From positions 54,086 through 118,085 of the forward strand of contig NZ_CADO01000034.1 of assembly GCF_000285275.1 (NCBI RefSeq): DNA of 64,000 nt, given 5' to 3'. The position numbers were made by a program, and so were the translations under genes. Position 1 is the first letter of the stretch; every line of letters begins with the position of its first letter. Origin of the DNA: Acetobacter pasteurianus subsp. pasteurianus LMG 1262 = NBRC 106471 (GTDB lineage Bacteria; Pseudomonadota; Alphaproteobacteria; Acetobacterales; Acetobacteraceae). Below are positions 24,658 to 33,835 of the stretch, piece after piece. The notes under the pieces were generated by a model. It was not told where the DNA came from and searched no databases. It saw nothing but the letters and a program-made list of their open reading frames with translations.

Positions 24658-25694
24658 TGCTAACTTCTCATTCAGAACTGGCGGAACTCAACCGCCTTGG
24701 CTTTGTGGTGCCCGATGCACGCGGCCTGATTGGCGCAGAACATCTGGTGTCAGACAGCATGGCGCTGGATGCCCAGCCCGCGCTTTCCACCACTGCCAAT
24801 GCGGGTATTCCGGCCTTTATGTCCGCCTGGGTGGATACGGGGCTTATCAAGGTGGCCTTTGCCCCCATGCGCGCGGCCGAACTGCTAGGCGAGGTGCGCA
24901 AGGGGGATTGGGTTTCCAAAACCGCCGTCTTTCCCATGTTGGAAACGGCCGGGCAGGTTTCCTCCTACGGGGATTGGAACCAGAATGGCACGGTCAGCCT
25001 CAACCCCAGTTTTCCCGAACGCCAGTCCTACCATTATCAGGTGTTTGTGGCGTGGGGTGAGCAGGAACTGGCGCTGGCCGGGCAGGCACGCCTGCAATGG
25101 GCCGCCAGCCTGCGAGAGGCCGCAGCGCTTAAGTTGAACAAGTTTCAGAACCAGACATACTTTTTTGGCATCAGTGGGCTGAAACTGTATGGCTATCTGA
25201 ATGACCCGCGCCTGCCCGCTGCCATTACGCCCGCCACCAAAACCGCAGGCGGCACGGCGTGGGAAAACGCCACCCCGGAAGAACGGCAGGATGACGTGAT
25301 TGCCCTTATCAACCAGCTACGCAAACAAACCGCCGGGCTGGTGGATACGGATACGCCAATGGTGCTGGGCCTTGCCCCAACCCGCATGGGGCTGCTGACA
25401 CGCCGCAACAGTTTTGGCCTTTCCGCCCTGACGATGCTGCGAGAAACCTACCCCAACCTGCGTTTTGTGCAGGCTGTGGAATATGGAGATGCCGCCGCCA
25501 ACGGCGTGCAGACCATGCAGATCATGGCCGACCATGTGGATGTGCAAAAAACTGCCGAAGCCGCGTTTACAGAAAAACTGCGTGCCCATGCGGTGGTAAC
25601 CGAGGCCTCGGCATGGAAGCAGAAGCTCTCTCAAGGCACATGGGGGGCCATTATTTACATGCCCGCAGGCATTGCCACCATGACCGGCCTGTAA
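24657..25694 (+). CDS. Major capsid protein (DUF2184)
   Basis: About 345 residues from ATG 24657 (coupled to the previous stop); ATG 24642 is a possible earlier start. It shows DUF2184 features: an N-terminal arm, VPDARGLIGAEHL, GEVRKGDWVSKTAVFP, then AWGEQELALAGQARLQWAA (spine-helix region), and a C-terminal A-domain with TPMVLGLAPTRMGLLTRRN and MLRETYPNLRF. It should form the HK97-fold shell. The gene is followed by small head-completion genes. Confidence 0.88.
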   Translation: MLTSHSELAELNRLGFVVPDARGLIGAEHLVSDSMALDAQPALSTTANAGIPAFMSAWVDTGLIKVAFAPMRAAELLGEVRKGDWVSKTAVFPMLETAGQVSSYGDWNQNGTVSLNPSFPERQSYHYQVFVAWGEQELALAGQARLQWAASLREAAALKLNKFQNQTYFFGISGLKLYGYLNDPRLPAAITPATKTAGGTAWENATPEERQDDVIALINQLRKQTAGLVDTDTPMVLGLAPTRMGLLTRRNSFGLSALTMLRETYPNLRFVQAVEYGDAAANGVQTMQIMADHVDVQKTAEAAFTEKLRAHAVVTEASAWKQKLSQGTWGAIIYMPAGIATMTGL

Positions 25695-25743
25695 AACACA
25701 CAGCCCGCGTAACGCACACTCCTGCATAAAAACGGAAAAACAC

Positions 25744-26061
25744 ATGGCAACATCATCAACAGTTACCGTTGGGTGCAAACTGCCCAATGGGCTTGTGCTG
25801 GAACTGGCAGGCCAGAAGCACGAACTGGCAGGCGCACGCACGGCCAAGGCAGGCGGGTATGGGCTTACCCCCGTGCCAGCAGATTTCTGGCAGGCATGGG
25901 CGCAAAAATATGCAGGTTTTCCCCCGCTGGAAGCCGGGCTGATTTTTGCCCAGACCACGCCAGAAAAAGCCGCAGGCCAGGCCAAGGAACAAGCCAGCCT
26001 GCGCACGGGTATGGAGCCACTTAACCCCGCAGCCCCAGCCCCCGGCATTACGCCCGCGTAA
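25744..26061 (+). CDS. Small phage protein between capsid and connector genes
   Basis: A 105-residue protein. Residues 1-45 are a short beta-rich stretch (STVTVGCKLPNGLVLEL), followed by TPVPADFWQAWAQKYAGFPPLEAGLIFA and an unstructured Ala/Pro tail. The pattern (xVGCKLPNGLxLxL) is seen in small phage virion-associated proteins, but the role is not known to me. The gene lies in the late operon with short spacers. Confidence 0.7.
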   Translation: MATSSTVTVGCKLPNGLVLELAGQKHELAGARTAKAGGYGLTPVPADFWQAWAQKYAGFPPLEAGLIFAQTTPEKAAGQAKEQASLRTGMEPLNPAAPAPGITPA

Positions 26062-26971
<910 letters not shown>

Positions 26972-26975
<4 letters not shown>

Positions 26976-27508
26976 GCACCCAGAGCATGCAACAGCCAGA
27001 TGAGGCACAGCTATTTGCTGCCCTTCGTGCCTTTGTGCTGGAAGTTCTGCCCGTAGGCACAACCGTTTTGCAAAGCCGGCAAAACCACACGCCACCGCCA
27101 CGGGGGATGTTGGTGCTTATCACACCGCTTTCTCGCCAGCCTATTGGCACGGGCAGCACACGCTATGGGCCGCAAAGTTGCACCCTGTTGCGGCAGGAGC
27201 AACTAGCCACCCAGATAAGCCTTTTTGGCACAGGTGCAGCAGATGCCGCGCAAACGCTACTCACCCTCTGGCGCGATGCATGGAACACCACGTTTTTTGC
27301 AAACCGTGCAGCACAGCAACACGGCATGCCGCGCCTGGCCCCCTTGTATGCAGATCACGCCGAATGTCTGCCGTATGTAAACGCGCAACAGCAATACGAA
27401 CCCCACTGGCAGCTTACCCTGCATAGCCAGCTTACTTTTTCCATCACCCTGCCAGCCGCCACAGCCACCGCTGCCACAGTGCACAGCGTGGCCGCAGACA
27501 GGCTTTGA
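26972..27508 (+). CDS. Tail terminator / neck protein (LIC_12616-like)
   Basis: About 178 residues from ATG 26972 (coupled by ATGA to the stopper gene). The core FAALRAFVLEVLPVGTTVLQSRQN and PRGMLVLITPLSRQPIGT, then LFGTGAADAAQTLLTLWRDAW resembles phage neck-terminator proteins that cap the tail tube. Tail terminators lie directly before sheath genes in contractile phages, as here. Family naming is from memory and moderate. Confidence 0.7.
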
Positions 27509-27526
27509 AATGCGAGTGAAACCTGC

Positions 27527-28681
27527 ATGATCCTTCCTGTTTCTTCCCTTGTGTCTGTCACGCCGGGTGTGTTGGCGGCGGGGGGCACCACAAACCTGCT
27601 GAACGGGCTTATATTTTCTACAAACACAGCGCTTTCTTCCGGCCTTTCCACATTTACAACTGCGGCAGAAGTGGCAGCCACATGCGGCGCGGAAAGTATT
27701 GAAGCCAGTATGGCCAGCATTTACTTTGCGGGCTACACCAATGCGCAGGATCTGCCGCAAACACTGCATTTTTACCAACTGCCCGCCACCCCGGCAGATA
27801 CGGATTACACCACAGCCCTTACAAACGCTGCCGCCGCCAGTGCAGACTGGTGCGCCTTTGCCTTTGCGCAGGAGCCAGATGCCACGGCCAAAACCGCCAT
27901 TGCCGCATGGATGCCCACAAACCCCAACCGCTACTGGGGCATTGTGCAGGATAGTGATGCCAGTATTTTGCAGGCAGAATCTCACTGTTTTGGCAGCACC
28001 GTTGCAGCGCAGGCCACGCCGGGGCTGACATGCCTGTGCAATACGGATGGCAACGGTACACTGGCTGCGGCCCTGTGTTTGGGCTGGGCGGCCAGCATAA
28101 ACCCGCAGCGTAATGCCGGGCGCACCACGTTGATGTTCCGCAACAATGGCGGCGTTACCCCGGCGGATATTACGGCCACACAGGCGCAGGCCTTGCTGCA
28201 AAATGGATACAGCTTTTGCGGGTCCTACAAAAGTGGAGATTCCACATTCAGTTTTCTCAACAACGGGGCCGTATCCGGCGCGTTTGCGTGGGCAGACAGT
28301 TATCTGAACCAGATCTGGATGACATCCTCCTTCCAGTCCGATCTGCTCACGCTGTTTTCTGCCGTGGGGCAAATTCCCTATGCCGTGCAGGGTGATACGC
28401 TGCTGGCCACCGCTGTGCAGAACACCATTGATACCGCCGTGGCTTTTGGCGCTATCCAGCCCAACGTCACGCTTTCTGCCGCGCAGGCGCAGGTGGTGAA
28501 TGCACAGGCCGGGCGCAGCATTGCAGATACGCTGGCCACACGCGGGTGGTACCTGCTGCCCGGTGCTTCCACCGCATCTGCCGCCACACGGGCCAAACGC
28601 GGGCCGGTGCAGGCGCGGTTCTTTTATATGGATGGGCAGTCTGTCCAGTCTATCTCTTTGGCTACGGTAGAGGTGCAGTAA
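27527..28681 (+). CDS. Contractile tail sheath (DUF3383)
   Basis: A 384-residue protein with DUF3383 features: an N-terminal strand (ILPVSSLVSVTPGVLAAGGT), a GLSTFTTAAEVAATCG segment, the FAGYTNAQDLPQTLHFYQLP motif, and C-terminal KSGDSTFSFLNNGAVSGAFAWADSYLNQIW and RGWYLLPGAST stretches. The sheath contracts to push the inner tube through the envelope, which makes this a myovirus-type element. The tube gene follows after two bases. Confidence 0.88.
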   Translation: MILPVSSLVSVTPGVLAAGGTTNLLNGLIFSTNTALSSGLSTFTTAAEVAATCGAESIEASMASIYFAGYTNAQDLPQTLHFYQLPATPADTDYTTALTNAAAASADWCAFAFAQEPDATAKTAIAAWMPTNPNRYWGIVQDSDASILQAESHCFGSTVAAQATPGLTCLCNTDGNGTLAAALCLGWAASINPQRNAGRTTLMFRNNGGVTPADITATQAQALLQNGYSFCGSYKSGDSTFSFLNNGAVSGAFAWADSYLNQIWMTSSFQSDLLTLFSAVGQIPYAVQGDTLLATAVQNTIDTAVAFGAIQPNVTLSAAQAQVVNAQAGRSIADTLATRGWYLLPGASTASAATRAKRGPVQARFFYMDGQSVQSISLATVEVQ

Positions 28682-28683
28682 GC

Positions 28684-29121
28684 ATGTCTGATTACGATAT
28701 TACAGCCGCCAACTCGGTTTTTACCATTACGGTGCCAGGGCTGTACAACACGCCCATTACGCTGGAAAACTATGCCGCCGACCGGGCTTTTGAAACCACC
28801 GCACGAGATCTAGCAGAAACGGCCATGAGCATTGATGGCTACCTGAACGCAGGCTGGATACCCACACCCGTGCGGCAGACAATCTCCCTTGCCGCCAGCA
28901 GTGAAAGTGGACTGGTGTTTGAGGCCATTGCCGCCGCCCAAGATGCACAGCGCGGGTTGTACCGGCTGGGGGCGGAAATTCAGCTTCCCTCTATCGGGCG
29001 CAAATACACCATGGTGCGCGGGCTGTTGCAGGCTGTGGCCGTAATGCCCAGCGCAGGCCGTGTGCTGGAAGCCCGCAGTTTTGAAATTCTGTGGGAACGC
29101 GTGTTGCCTGCTGCCCTGTAA
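28684..29121 (+). CDS. Tail tube protein
   Basis: About 145 residues from ATG 28684 (MSDYDIT), right after the sheath stop; a longer frame upstream overlaps the sheath gene and is rejected. The beta-rich pattern (FTITVPGLYNTPITLENYAAD, QTISLAASSESGLVFEAIAAAQDAQRGLY, then RGLLQAVAVMPSAGRV) and location fit the tube that lies inside the sheath. The family is not named with certainty. Confidence 0.78.
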   Translation: MSDYDITAANSVFTITVPGLYNTPITLENYAADRAFETTARDLAETAMSIDGYLNAGWIPTPVRQTISLAASSESGLVFEAIAAAQDAQRGLYRLGAEIQLPSIGRKYTMVRGLLQAVAVMPSAGRVLEARSFEILWERVLPAAL

Positions 29122-29159
29122 AACAGGTGTGTTTTTAAAAACAACAGGAAAGAGCAGGC

Positions 29160-29615
29160 ATGAAAACCGTGGAATACACGCATCCCCTACCGGGAGAAGA
29201 TCAGGGCAAGGTATTTGTGCTGACACGCATGGATGCCTTTGCCGCAGATAGCTGGGCGCGCCATGTGTTGCAGGCCGCCATACGCGGAGGCGCACGCGTG
29301 GGAGCGGATATGGCAGAGGCAGGCCTTGCCGGGCTTGCCGCCTTTGGGCTGGAAATTTTTGGCTTTATGGAAGAAGCCGATCTGGATACCGCTTTGGCGC
29401 GGCTGATGCAGTGCGTTAAAATGCGGCCAGACCCACACCGGCCAGAAGTGACACGTGCTGTTATTTCCGCCGATTTTGCAGAACCCGAAACACTAGGCAT
29501 GGTGCGGGCCGAGGCCTTTAGGCTGCATGTGGGTTTTTTGCGGGCCGCCGCGCACCAGCTTTTCCCCATGGTGGCGGCTTTGCTGGGGGACGAGGCCGCA
29601 CAGGCCCCGTTGTAA
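29160..29615 (+). CDS. Tail assembly chaperone (frameshift upstream part)
   Basis: A 151-residue helical protein in the usual chaperone position between tube and tape measure. A T TTT TTG heptamer at 29534-29540 lies in the 0 frame as needed for a -1 slip; the -1 frame stays open to 29800 and contains the second, conserved chaperone part. Thus two products are expected, as with lambda G and GT: the 151-residue form and a fusion of about 213 residues. These bind the tape measure during tail assembly. Confidence 0.8.
   Translation: MKTVEYTHPLPGEDQGKVFVLTRMDAFAADSWARHVLQAAIRGGARVGADMAEAGLAGLAAFGLEIFGFMEEADLDTALARLMQCVKMRPDPHRPEVTRAVISADFAEPETLGMVRAEAFRLHVGFLRAAAHQLFPMVAALLGDEAAQAPL
29534..29540 (+). 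other. Candidate -1 ribosomal frameshift heptamer
   Basis: T TTT TTG in 0-frame phase (GGT TTT TTG). After slipping, reading continues without a stop through 29797. Confidence 0.65.
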
Positions 29616-29638
29616 ACTGTGTAAACGTCTCGCCTGCC

Positions 29639-29800
29639 ATGGCGGCAGTTGTGGCATCCGGCCTTGCAAGTTTGCATGACCTGAAAACGGTTTATGACAG
29701 TGAAGATTTTTACACGCTTGTAGAAATACTTTCTGTACGCAACTGGAACATGGCGCACACGCCCGCGCAGGAAAGCCCCCAAACATGGCCCAAATTGTAA
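29639..29800 (+). CDS. Tail chaperone T part (frameshift product, or separate 53-residue protein)
   Basis: In the -1 frame relative to the chaperone gene. From ATG 29639 it gives 53 residues containing LHDLKTVYDSEDFYTLVEIL, a motif typical of the second half of tail assembly chaperones (L-x-x-Y-x-x-EDFYDLVEML). No good ribosome-binding site lies before 29639, which supports production by frameshifting from 29540 rather than independent start. It overlaps the next gene by 16 bases. Confidence 0.65.
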   Translation: MAAVVASGLASLHDLKTVYDSEDFYTLVEILSVRNWNMAHTPAQESPQTWPKL

Positions 29801-30795
29801 ACATATTTCCCAAAAGCAAGGCGCGCGCAAAGTTGCCTTTACTGGAACGCCTGCACCGTGTGCTGGAACGCTTTTTGCAAAGCCAAAAGCACACAAAAAA
29901 GACCAGGAACAAAGGGATTTTGGCATTATTGCAGCTTCTGCGCCAATACAGCATGGGGGCGGGAGGTGTGCCTTTGGGTATGAGGGCGCAGGAGCCCGTG
30001 TTGCCCGTTGTGCACGCTCTGCCGGGGGGTGCGCTGCCTGTGTTTGCAGCCAGAACTGGTGGTGGCGTGCGGCATAAGGTGGATGTGGGGTCTGTTAGGG
30101 GTATGCCTGACAGGCAGAAAGGTATTTTACAAAATAATCCTTCTGTATCCCGGCGTGTTATGTTGGCGTCCAGCACAGCATCGGTTGCGGCGGAAGGCGC
30201 TTTACAGGTTACGCACCCCAGAAAGACCCGCCAGCACAAAATCAAAGATACGGTGGAGCTTCTGGCGCGCAGGCCGTTTTTTATGCCGCCTGTACGTGCA
30301 TCAAGGGGCAGAAGGTCTGTGCCCCGCATACTGGCCGCCGAAAAGAAAGGTGCCTCGGTTGTCACGCCTATATCTGCCCGTCCCGCGCTGGTGCGGAGGC
30401 AGGGAGTGCTGCGTGATACAAAAACCCTTGAAAGCACAGGTGGTTTAGAGAATATTCTGGTGCATGGGCGTGGCTTTCAAAGTGTTTCAAAACAGGTCGT
30501 GCATGGTGGCTTACGCACCTCGCAGCGTGTTGCTATGCCGGACAAAGCCCAACCTGTTGCGCGCAATATGGTGGGGGCATTTTTGCCGTCATCTCCGCTT
30601 ATGCGGGCGGCTGTTCAACCTGTTGTGCCAGTGGCGCGGCCTGCTCCGGCTGCGTATGAGCCGCAAACATCTGCCAGAGCGTTTGCAACACCTGCTCCAC
30701 ACCCCGCACCCATGCCATCGCGCGCAGCCATGCAGGGGCTTGGTGGGGGAGATAGCGCCACTTTGGCAGCACTTTCCACGCTTGGTTCCATTTAA
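29785..30795 (+). CDS. Candidate tape-measure protein, unusually short
   Basis: A 336-residue, strongly basic protein placed exactly where the tape measure lies in contractile phages, after the chaperone pair and before baseplate genes. The N-terminus is helical and basic (SKARAKLPLLERLHRVLERFLQ), the rest is rich in Arg, Ala and Pro and has no membrane helix. Most tape measures are far longer; at roughly 1.5 angstrom per residue this would give a tail near 50 nm. It might instead be an unrelated insert or a truncated form. I see no homologous family. Confidence 0.55.
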   Translation: MAQIVNIFPKSKARAKLPLLERLHRVLERFLQSQKHTKKTRNKGILALLQLLRQYSMGAGGVPLGMRAQEPVLPVVHALPGGALPVFAARTGGGVRHKVDVGSVRGMPDRQKGILQNNPSVSRRVMLASSTASVAAEGALQVTHPRKTRQHKIKDTVELLARRPFFMPPVRASRGRRSVPRILAAEKKGASVVTPISARPALVRRQGVLRDTKTLESTGGLENILVHGRGFQSVSKQVVHGGLRTSQRVAMPDKAQPVARNMVGAFLPSSPLMRAAVQPVVPVARPAPAAYEPQTSARAFATPAPHPAPMPSRAAMQGLGGGDSATLAALSTLGSI

Positions 30796-30830
30796 AAACC
30801 TGTTTCCTGTTCAATAAAGAGTTCTGTTTC

Positions 30831-31544
30831 ATGCCCATGTTGCCAGTCAGCCTGCCATCTGTGTGGAATATTCCTGTGGCAGCGGGGGTGCCTGCCCTTA
30901 TGGGGCAATCTGTTTCTGCCGGGGTGCAGGCTTCGGCCTCTGTTACGGTGGGGAGTTTGCTGGATGATCTGCAAATTACGCAGGCCGCCAGCCAGTGGGG
31001 CATTTTTACGCAGGACGGGCAGCGGGTTTTAACATCTGCCCATGTGCTTTCTGCCGATATGCAAACGGCGTGGCGCATTGCAGAAGCTCCGCTGGAGGAA
31101 GGTGCATTTTTATCTTACAGCAAGGTGCGCATGTCTCGGCAGCATCGGATTGTGATGGTGTGCGATGGGTCTGAAGCCGGGATGGAAGATGCCAACGCCA
31201 CCAGCCTGGCGTTGGATGTTCTGGCCGGGGCGGGGCAGGCGGGCGCGCTGTATGTGCGGGCAGGTTTTTTTGCCACGCTGGAGGCATTGGAGGCCGATAC
31301 AAACCTGTATGCCGTAATAACCCCGGAAAAGAAATACGATAGCGTGAACATTATCGGCCACCGTTGGATGCGGGAGGCCCGGCAGGGCATTACCATGCCG
31401 GTTGTAGAAATTGCCTTGCAGGAAGTGCGTATAACCGGAAGCACGCAGTTTGCCAGCACACGCATGCCGCAGGGCCAGCAGATACAGTGCGGCGGCATGG
31501 CCTATGCCACCACCAGCACCGCCAATGCCGGAGAAATTGCATGA
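30831..31544 (+). CDS. Baseplate protein, Dit-like
   Basis: A 237-residue protein starting the baseplate module. The middle reads like a Dit-like baseplate hub ring (VSLLDD..., SADMQTAWRIAEAPLEEGAFLSYSKVR, then VMVCDGSEAGMED), followed by a beta-rich half ending with an IQCGGMAYATTSTANAG stretch. Its stop overlaps the next start by four bases (ATGA). The Dit-like family label is inferred from pattern and order. Confidence 0.68.
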   Translation: MPMLPVSLPSVWNIPVAAGVPALMGQSVSAGVQASASVTVGSLLDDLQITQAASQWGIFTQDGQRVLTSAHVLSADMQTAWRIAEAPLEEGAFLSYSKVRMSRQHRIVMVCDGSEAGMEDANATSLALDVLAGAGQAGALYVRAGFFATLEALEADTNLYAVITPEKKYDSVNIIGHRWMREARQGITMPVVEIALQEVRITGSTQFASTRMPQGQQIQCGGMAYATTSTANAGEIA

Positions 31545-31861
31545 GCAGCACAGATACCACACTGGTGCAGGTGCCCATAAGTGCTGTGCCTGCACAAATG
31601 TTTAAGATCACACTGGCAGAACAGACACTTCAGATAGCCCTGCGCCAGCGGTCCACCGGCCTGTATGCAGATATCTGGTGTGCAGGCGCGCGCGTGCTTT
31701 CTGGCGTGCTGTGCCAGGACCGCACATGGCTGGCGCGCACTGCCGCCACCGGCCTGCCGGGAGATCTGGCGTTTATGGATACCCAAGGCACGCAGGACCC
31801 GCAAAGCACAGGGCTTGGCACGCGCTATGTGTTGCTCTGGCGCACCGGTTGGCCCGCATGA
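31541..31861 (+). CDS. Baseplate plug protein (DUF6983-like)
   Basis: About 106 residues from ATG 31541, coupled to the previous gene. The pattern MFKITLAEQTLQIALRQRS, ADIWCAGARVLSGVL and the LGTRYVLLWR tail matches the small plug protein of simplified cyanophage-type contractile baseplates (Pam3 gp18-like). It should sit at the tail-baseplate junction. Stop and next start overlap by four bases. Confidence 0.7.
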   Translation: MSSTDTTLVQVPISAVPAQMFKITLAEQTLQIALRQRSTGLYADIWCAGARVLSGVLCQDRTWLARTAATGLPGDLAFMDTQGTQDPQSTGLGTRYVLLWRTGWPA

Positions 31862-32784
31862 GCGGCACACAAACTACAAAAACGCCAGATTGGGCAACGC
31901 GGGATGTGGAGGTGACGTTCCGGCTGCTCAATGGTGTGTTTGGTGCGGCGGATGGGGTGGATACGGTTACCCTTTCTGGCTTGCAGGTGCAGGCGGATAT
32001 CATGCAGGCCCCATACCCAACGGGAGAAACAGCGCAGATACGCATAACCGGCCTACCCCCGGATTTGATGAACCGCCTGAGCCTGAGCGCGCCAGACCCC
32101 ACCAGCCAGAGTGCCAGCGAGGTGCTGCTGATGGTGCCAGATGGTACTTCTGGTGCGCAGGCCCTTGTGTTTCAGGGCGGGGTTACGCTGGCTTTTGCAG
32201 ATTATAGCGCAGCGCCAGATGTTGCCTTTGTGGTGCAGGCGTTTTCTACAGTTCTGCCAAACGCACTGCCTGCCGCGCCCACCGGGTTTAGGGGGGCTGT
32301 GCCATTGGCGCAGGTGTTGGCGCGTATTGCCGCACAGGCCGGGCTGAATTTTGAAAATAACGGCCTGAACACCGTGCTGCATGATCCGTATTTTCATGGC
32401 ACGGCGGGGCAGCAGATCAGCCAGTGTTGGAACACACAGCCTTTTCAGGCCGCATTGGGCCGGGGGCGTTTGGCGGCATGGCCTGCCAGAACGGGCGGGG
32501 CTAACGCAACGGTGGAAACATCTGCCGCCATTGTGGTTTCAGCCAGCACGGGGCTGGTGGGGTATCCCACATGGTCTGCCGGTGGGGTGGCGCTGAACAT
32601 GCTGTTTAACCCGCGTATCAGCTATGGCAGTGTACTGGCATTGCAAAGCCAGTATCAGCCCGGTGGGGGTGGCACGGGGCTGTGGCAGGTTTTGCAGCTT
32701 CGGCACAGTTTAAGCGCACAAATGCCAGATGGCCCGTGGTTTACCCATGTGGTGGCGCAGGCTGTGGGGGCAGAAAATTCATGA
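31858..32784 (+). CDS. Baseplate hub protein
   Basis: About 308 residues from ATG 31858; the longer frame from 31678 overlaps the plug gene and is rejected. Beta-rich, with DVEVTFRLLNGVFGAADGVDTVTLSG at the start and a C-terminal LRHSLSAQMPDGPWFTHVVAQA. Order (plug, hub, spike, wedge) matches simple contractile baseplates. The hub holds the spike at the tail tip. Confidence 0.72.
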   Translation: MSGTQTTKTPDWATRDVEVTFRLLNGVFGAADGVDTVTLSGLQVQADIMQAPYPTGETAQIRITGLPPDLMNRLSLSAPDPTSQSASEVLLMVPDGTSGAQALVFQGGVTLAFADYSAAPDVAFVVQAFSTVLPNALPAAPTGFRGAVPLAQVLARIAAQAGLNFENNGLNTVLHDPYFHGTAGQQISQCWNTQPFQAALGRGRLAAWPARTGGANATVETSAAIVVSASTGLVGYPTWSAGGVALNMLFNPRISYGSVLALQSQYQPGGGGTGLWQVLQLRHSLSAQMPDGPWFTHVVAQAVGAENS

Positions 32785-33470
32785 CGTATCAAAACAGTTT
32801 TGCATCCGGCTTTCCGCCCAACATGCCTGCATCCGGGCAGGCGGTGTTTGACAGGGCAGGTGCTGCGGCATCGGATTACAACGCACTTGTGGCGGTTATG
32901 CGCCGCATGTTGGTGGAGGTACGCACCGCCATACCGGTGAAGGTATGCGCGGTTTCGGGCGCAGGTTTGGCCCCCGTGGGGTTTGTGGATGTGCAGCCCA
33001 TGGTGCACCAGCAAGATGCCGCAGGCCAGACCACGCCGCATGGGGTTTTGTATAACGTGCCGTATTTTCGGCTTCAGGGCGGCAGCAGCGCTGTGGTGCT
33101 GGACCCGGCAGTGGGGGATATCGGGCTGGCCGTGATGGCAGACCGGGATATCCTGAACGTTAAAACCGCGCGTGCCGCCGCACCGCCCGCCAGCTTTCGC
33201 CATAACAGCATGGCGGATGCGCTGTATCTGGGTGGTTTTTTAAACGCGGTCCCCAGCCAGTACATTCAGTTTACGCCCGATGGGGTGGTGATACACACAC
33301 CCGGAACGGTGGAAATATCTGCAAAATCACTCAAGATTTCAGGAGATGCCAGCATAAGCGGCAGCCTGAATGTGGGGCAGGATGTGCAGGCCGGTGGTGT
33401 GTCTCTTACATCGCATGTGCATGGCGGGGTTATGCCCGGCAGTGGCAGCACCAGCACCCCGCAGGGTTAG
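32781..33470 (+). CDS. Membrane-puncturing spike (Gp138/gpV-like)
   Basis: About 229 residues from ATG 32781 (coupled by ATGA). It has an OB-fold-like N-terminal half (IPVKVCAVSGAGLAPVGFVDVQPMV), a middle beta-helix with short repeated strands (GTVEISAKSLKISGDASISGSLNVG), and the diagnostic C-terminal SHVHGGVMPGSGSTSTPQ tip, whose histidines usually bind a metal ion. It is the trimeric needle at the tail end. Confidence 0.85.
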   Translation: MTYQNSFASGFPPNMPASGQAVFDRAGAAASDYNALVAVMRRMLVEVRTAIPVKVCAVSGAGLAPVGFVDVQPMVHQQDAAGQTTPHGVLYNVPYFRLQGGSSAVVLDPAVGDIGLAVMADRDILNVKTARAAAPPASFRHNSMADALYLGGFLNAVPSQYIQFTPDGVVIHTPGTVEISAKSLKISGDASISGSLNVGQDVQAGGVSLTSHVHGGVMPGSGSTSTPQG

Positions 33471-33481
33471 GAGAAGCACAT

Positions 33482-33835
33482 ATGAAAACCTTGTTGCTAG
33501 ACCGCGCAACGTGGGATCTGGCCGTGGATGCGCAGGGCAATATTGCCGTGGCGGATGTGCCTTATGCTACCGCGCAGGATGTTTCCAGCGCGGTGCGCGT
33601 GTTTAGGGGCGAGTGCTGGTACAACACGGCCCTTGGCCTGCCTTATCTGGCGGGTGTTTTGGGGCGCAACCAGTCTGCTGCTTTGTTTCGGGCCGATGTG
33701 GCGCAGGCTGCCCTTGCCGTGCCCAACGTGGCGCGCGCCACCTGTGTGCTGGCCAGCCTTGGGGCAGACCGCAAACTCAGCGGCCAGATTTATCTGACAT
33801 TGGAAAACGGAAGCACAACCCTTGCCAGTTTCTGA
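33482..33835 (+). CDS. Baseplate wedge protein (gp25-like)
   Basis: A 117-residue protein with the gp25/W fold pattern: WDLAVDAQGNIAVAD, ATAQDVSSAVRVFRGECWYNTALGLPYLAGVLG, and LAVPNVARATCVLASLGADRKLSGQIYL. These wedge proteins trigger sheath contraction. The next gene starts with TTG inside its last codons (14-base overlap). Confidence 0.82.
   Translation: MKTLLLDRATWDLAVDAQGNIAVADVPYATAQDVSSAVRVFRGECWYNTALGLPYLAGVLGRNQSAALFRADVAQAALAVPNVARATCVLASLGADRKLSGQIYLTLENGSTTLASF

Noticed and set aside
27257..28372. 371-residue minus-strand frame opposite sheath and terminator genes
   Set aside because: Opposite to a DUF3383 sheath gene; Arg/Gly/Cys-rich with no domain.
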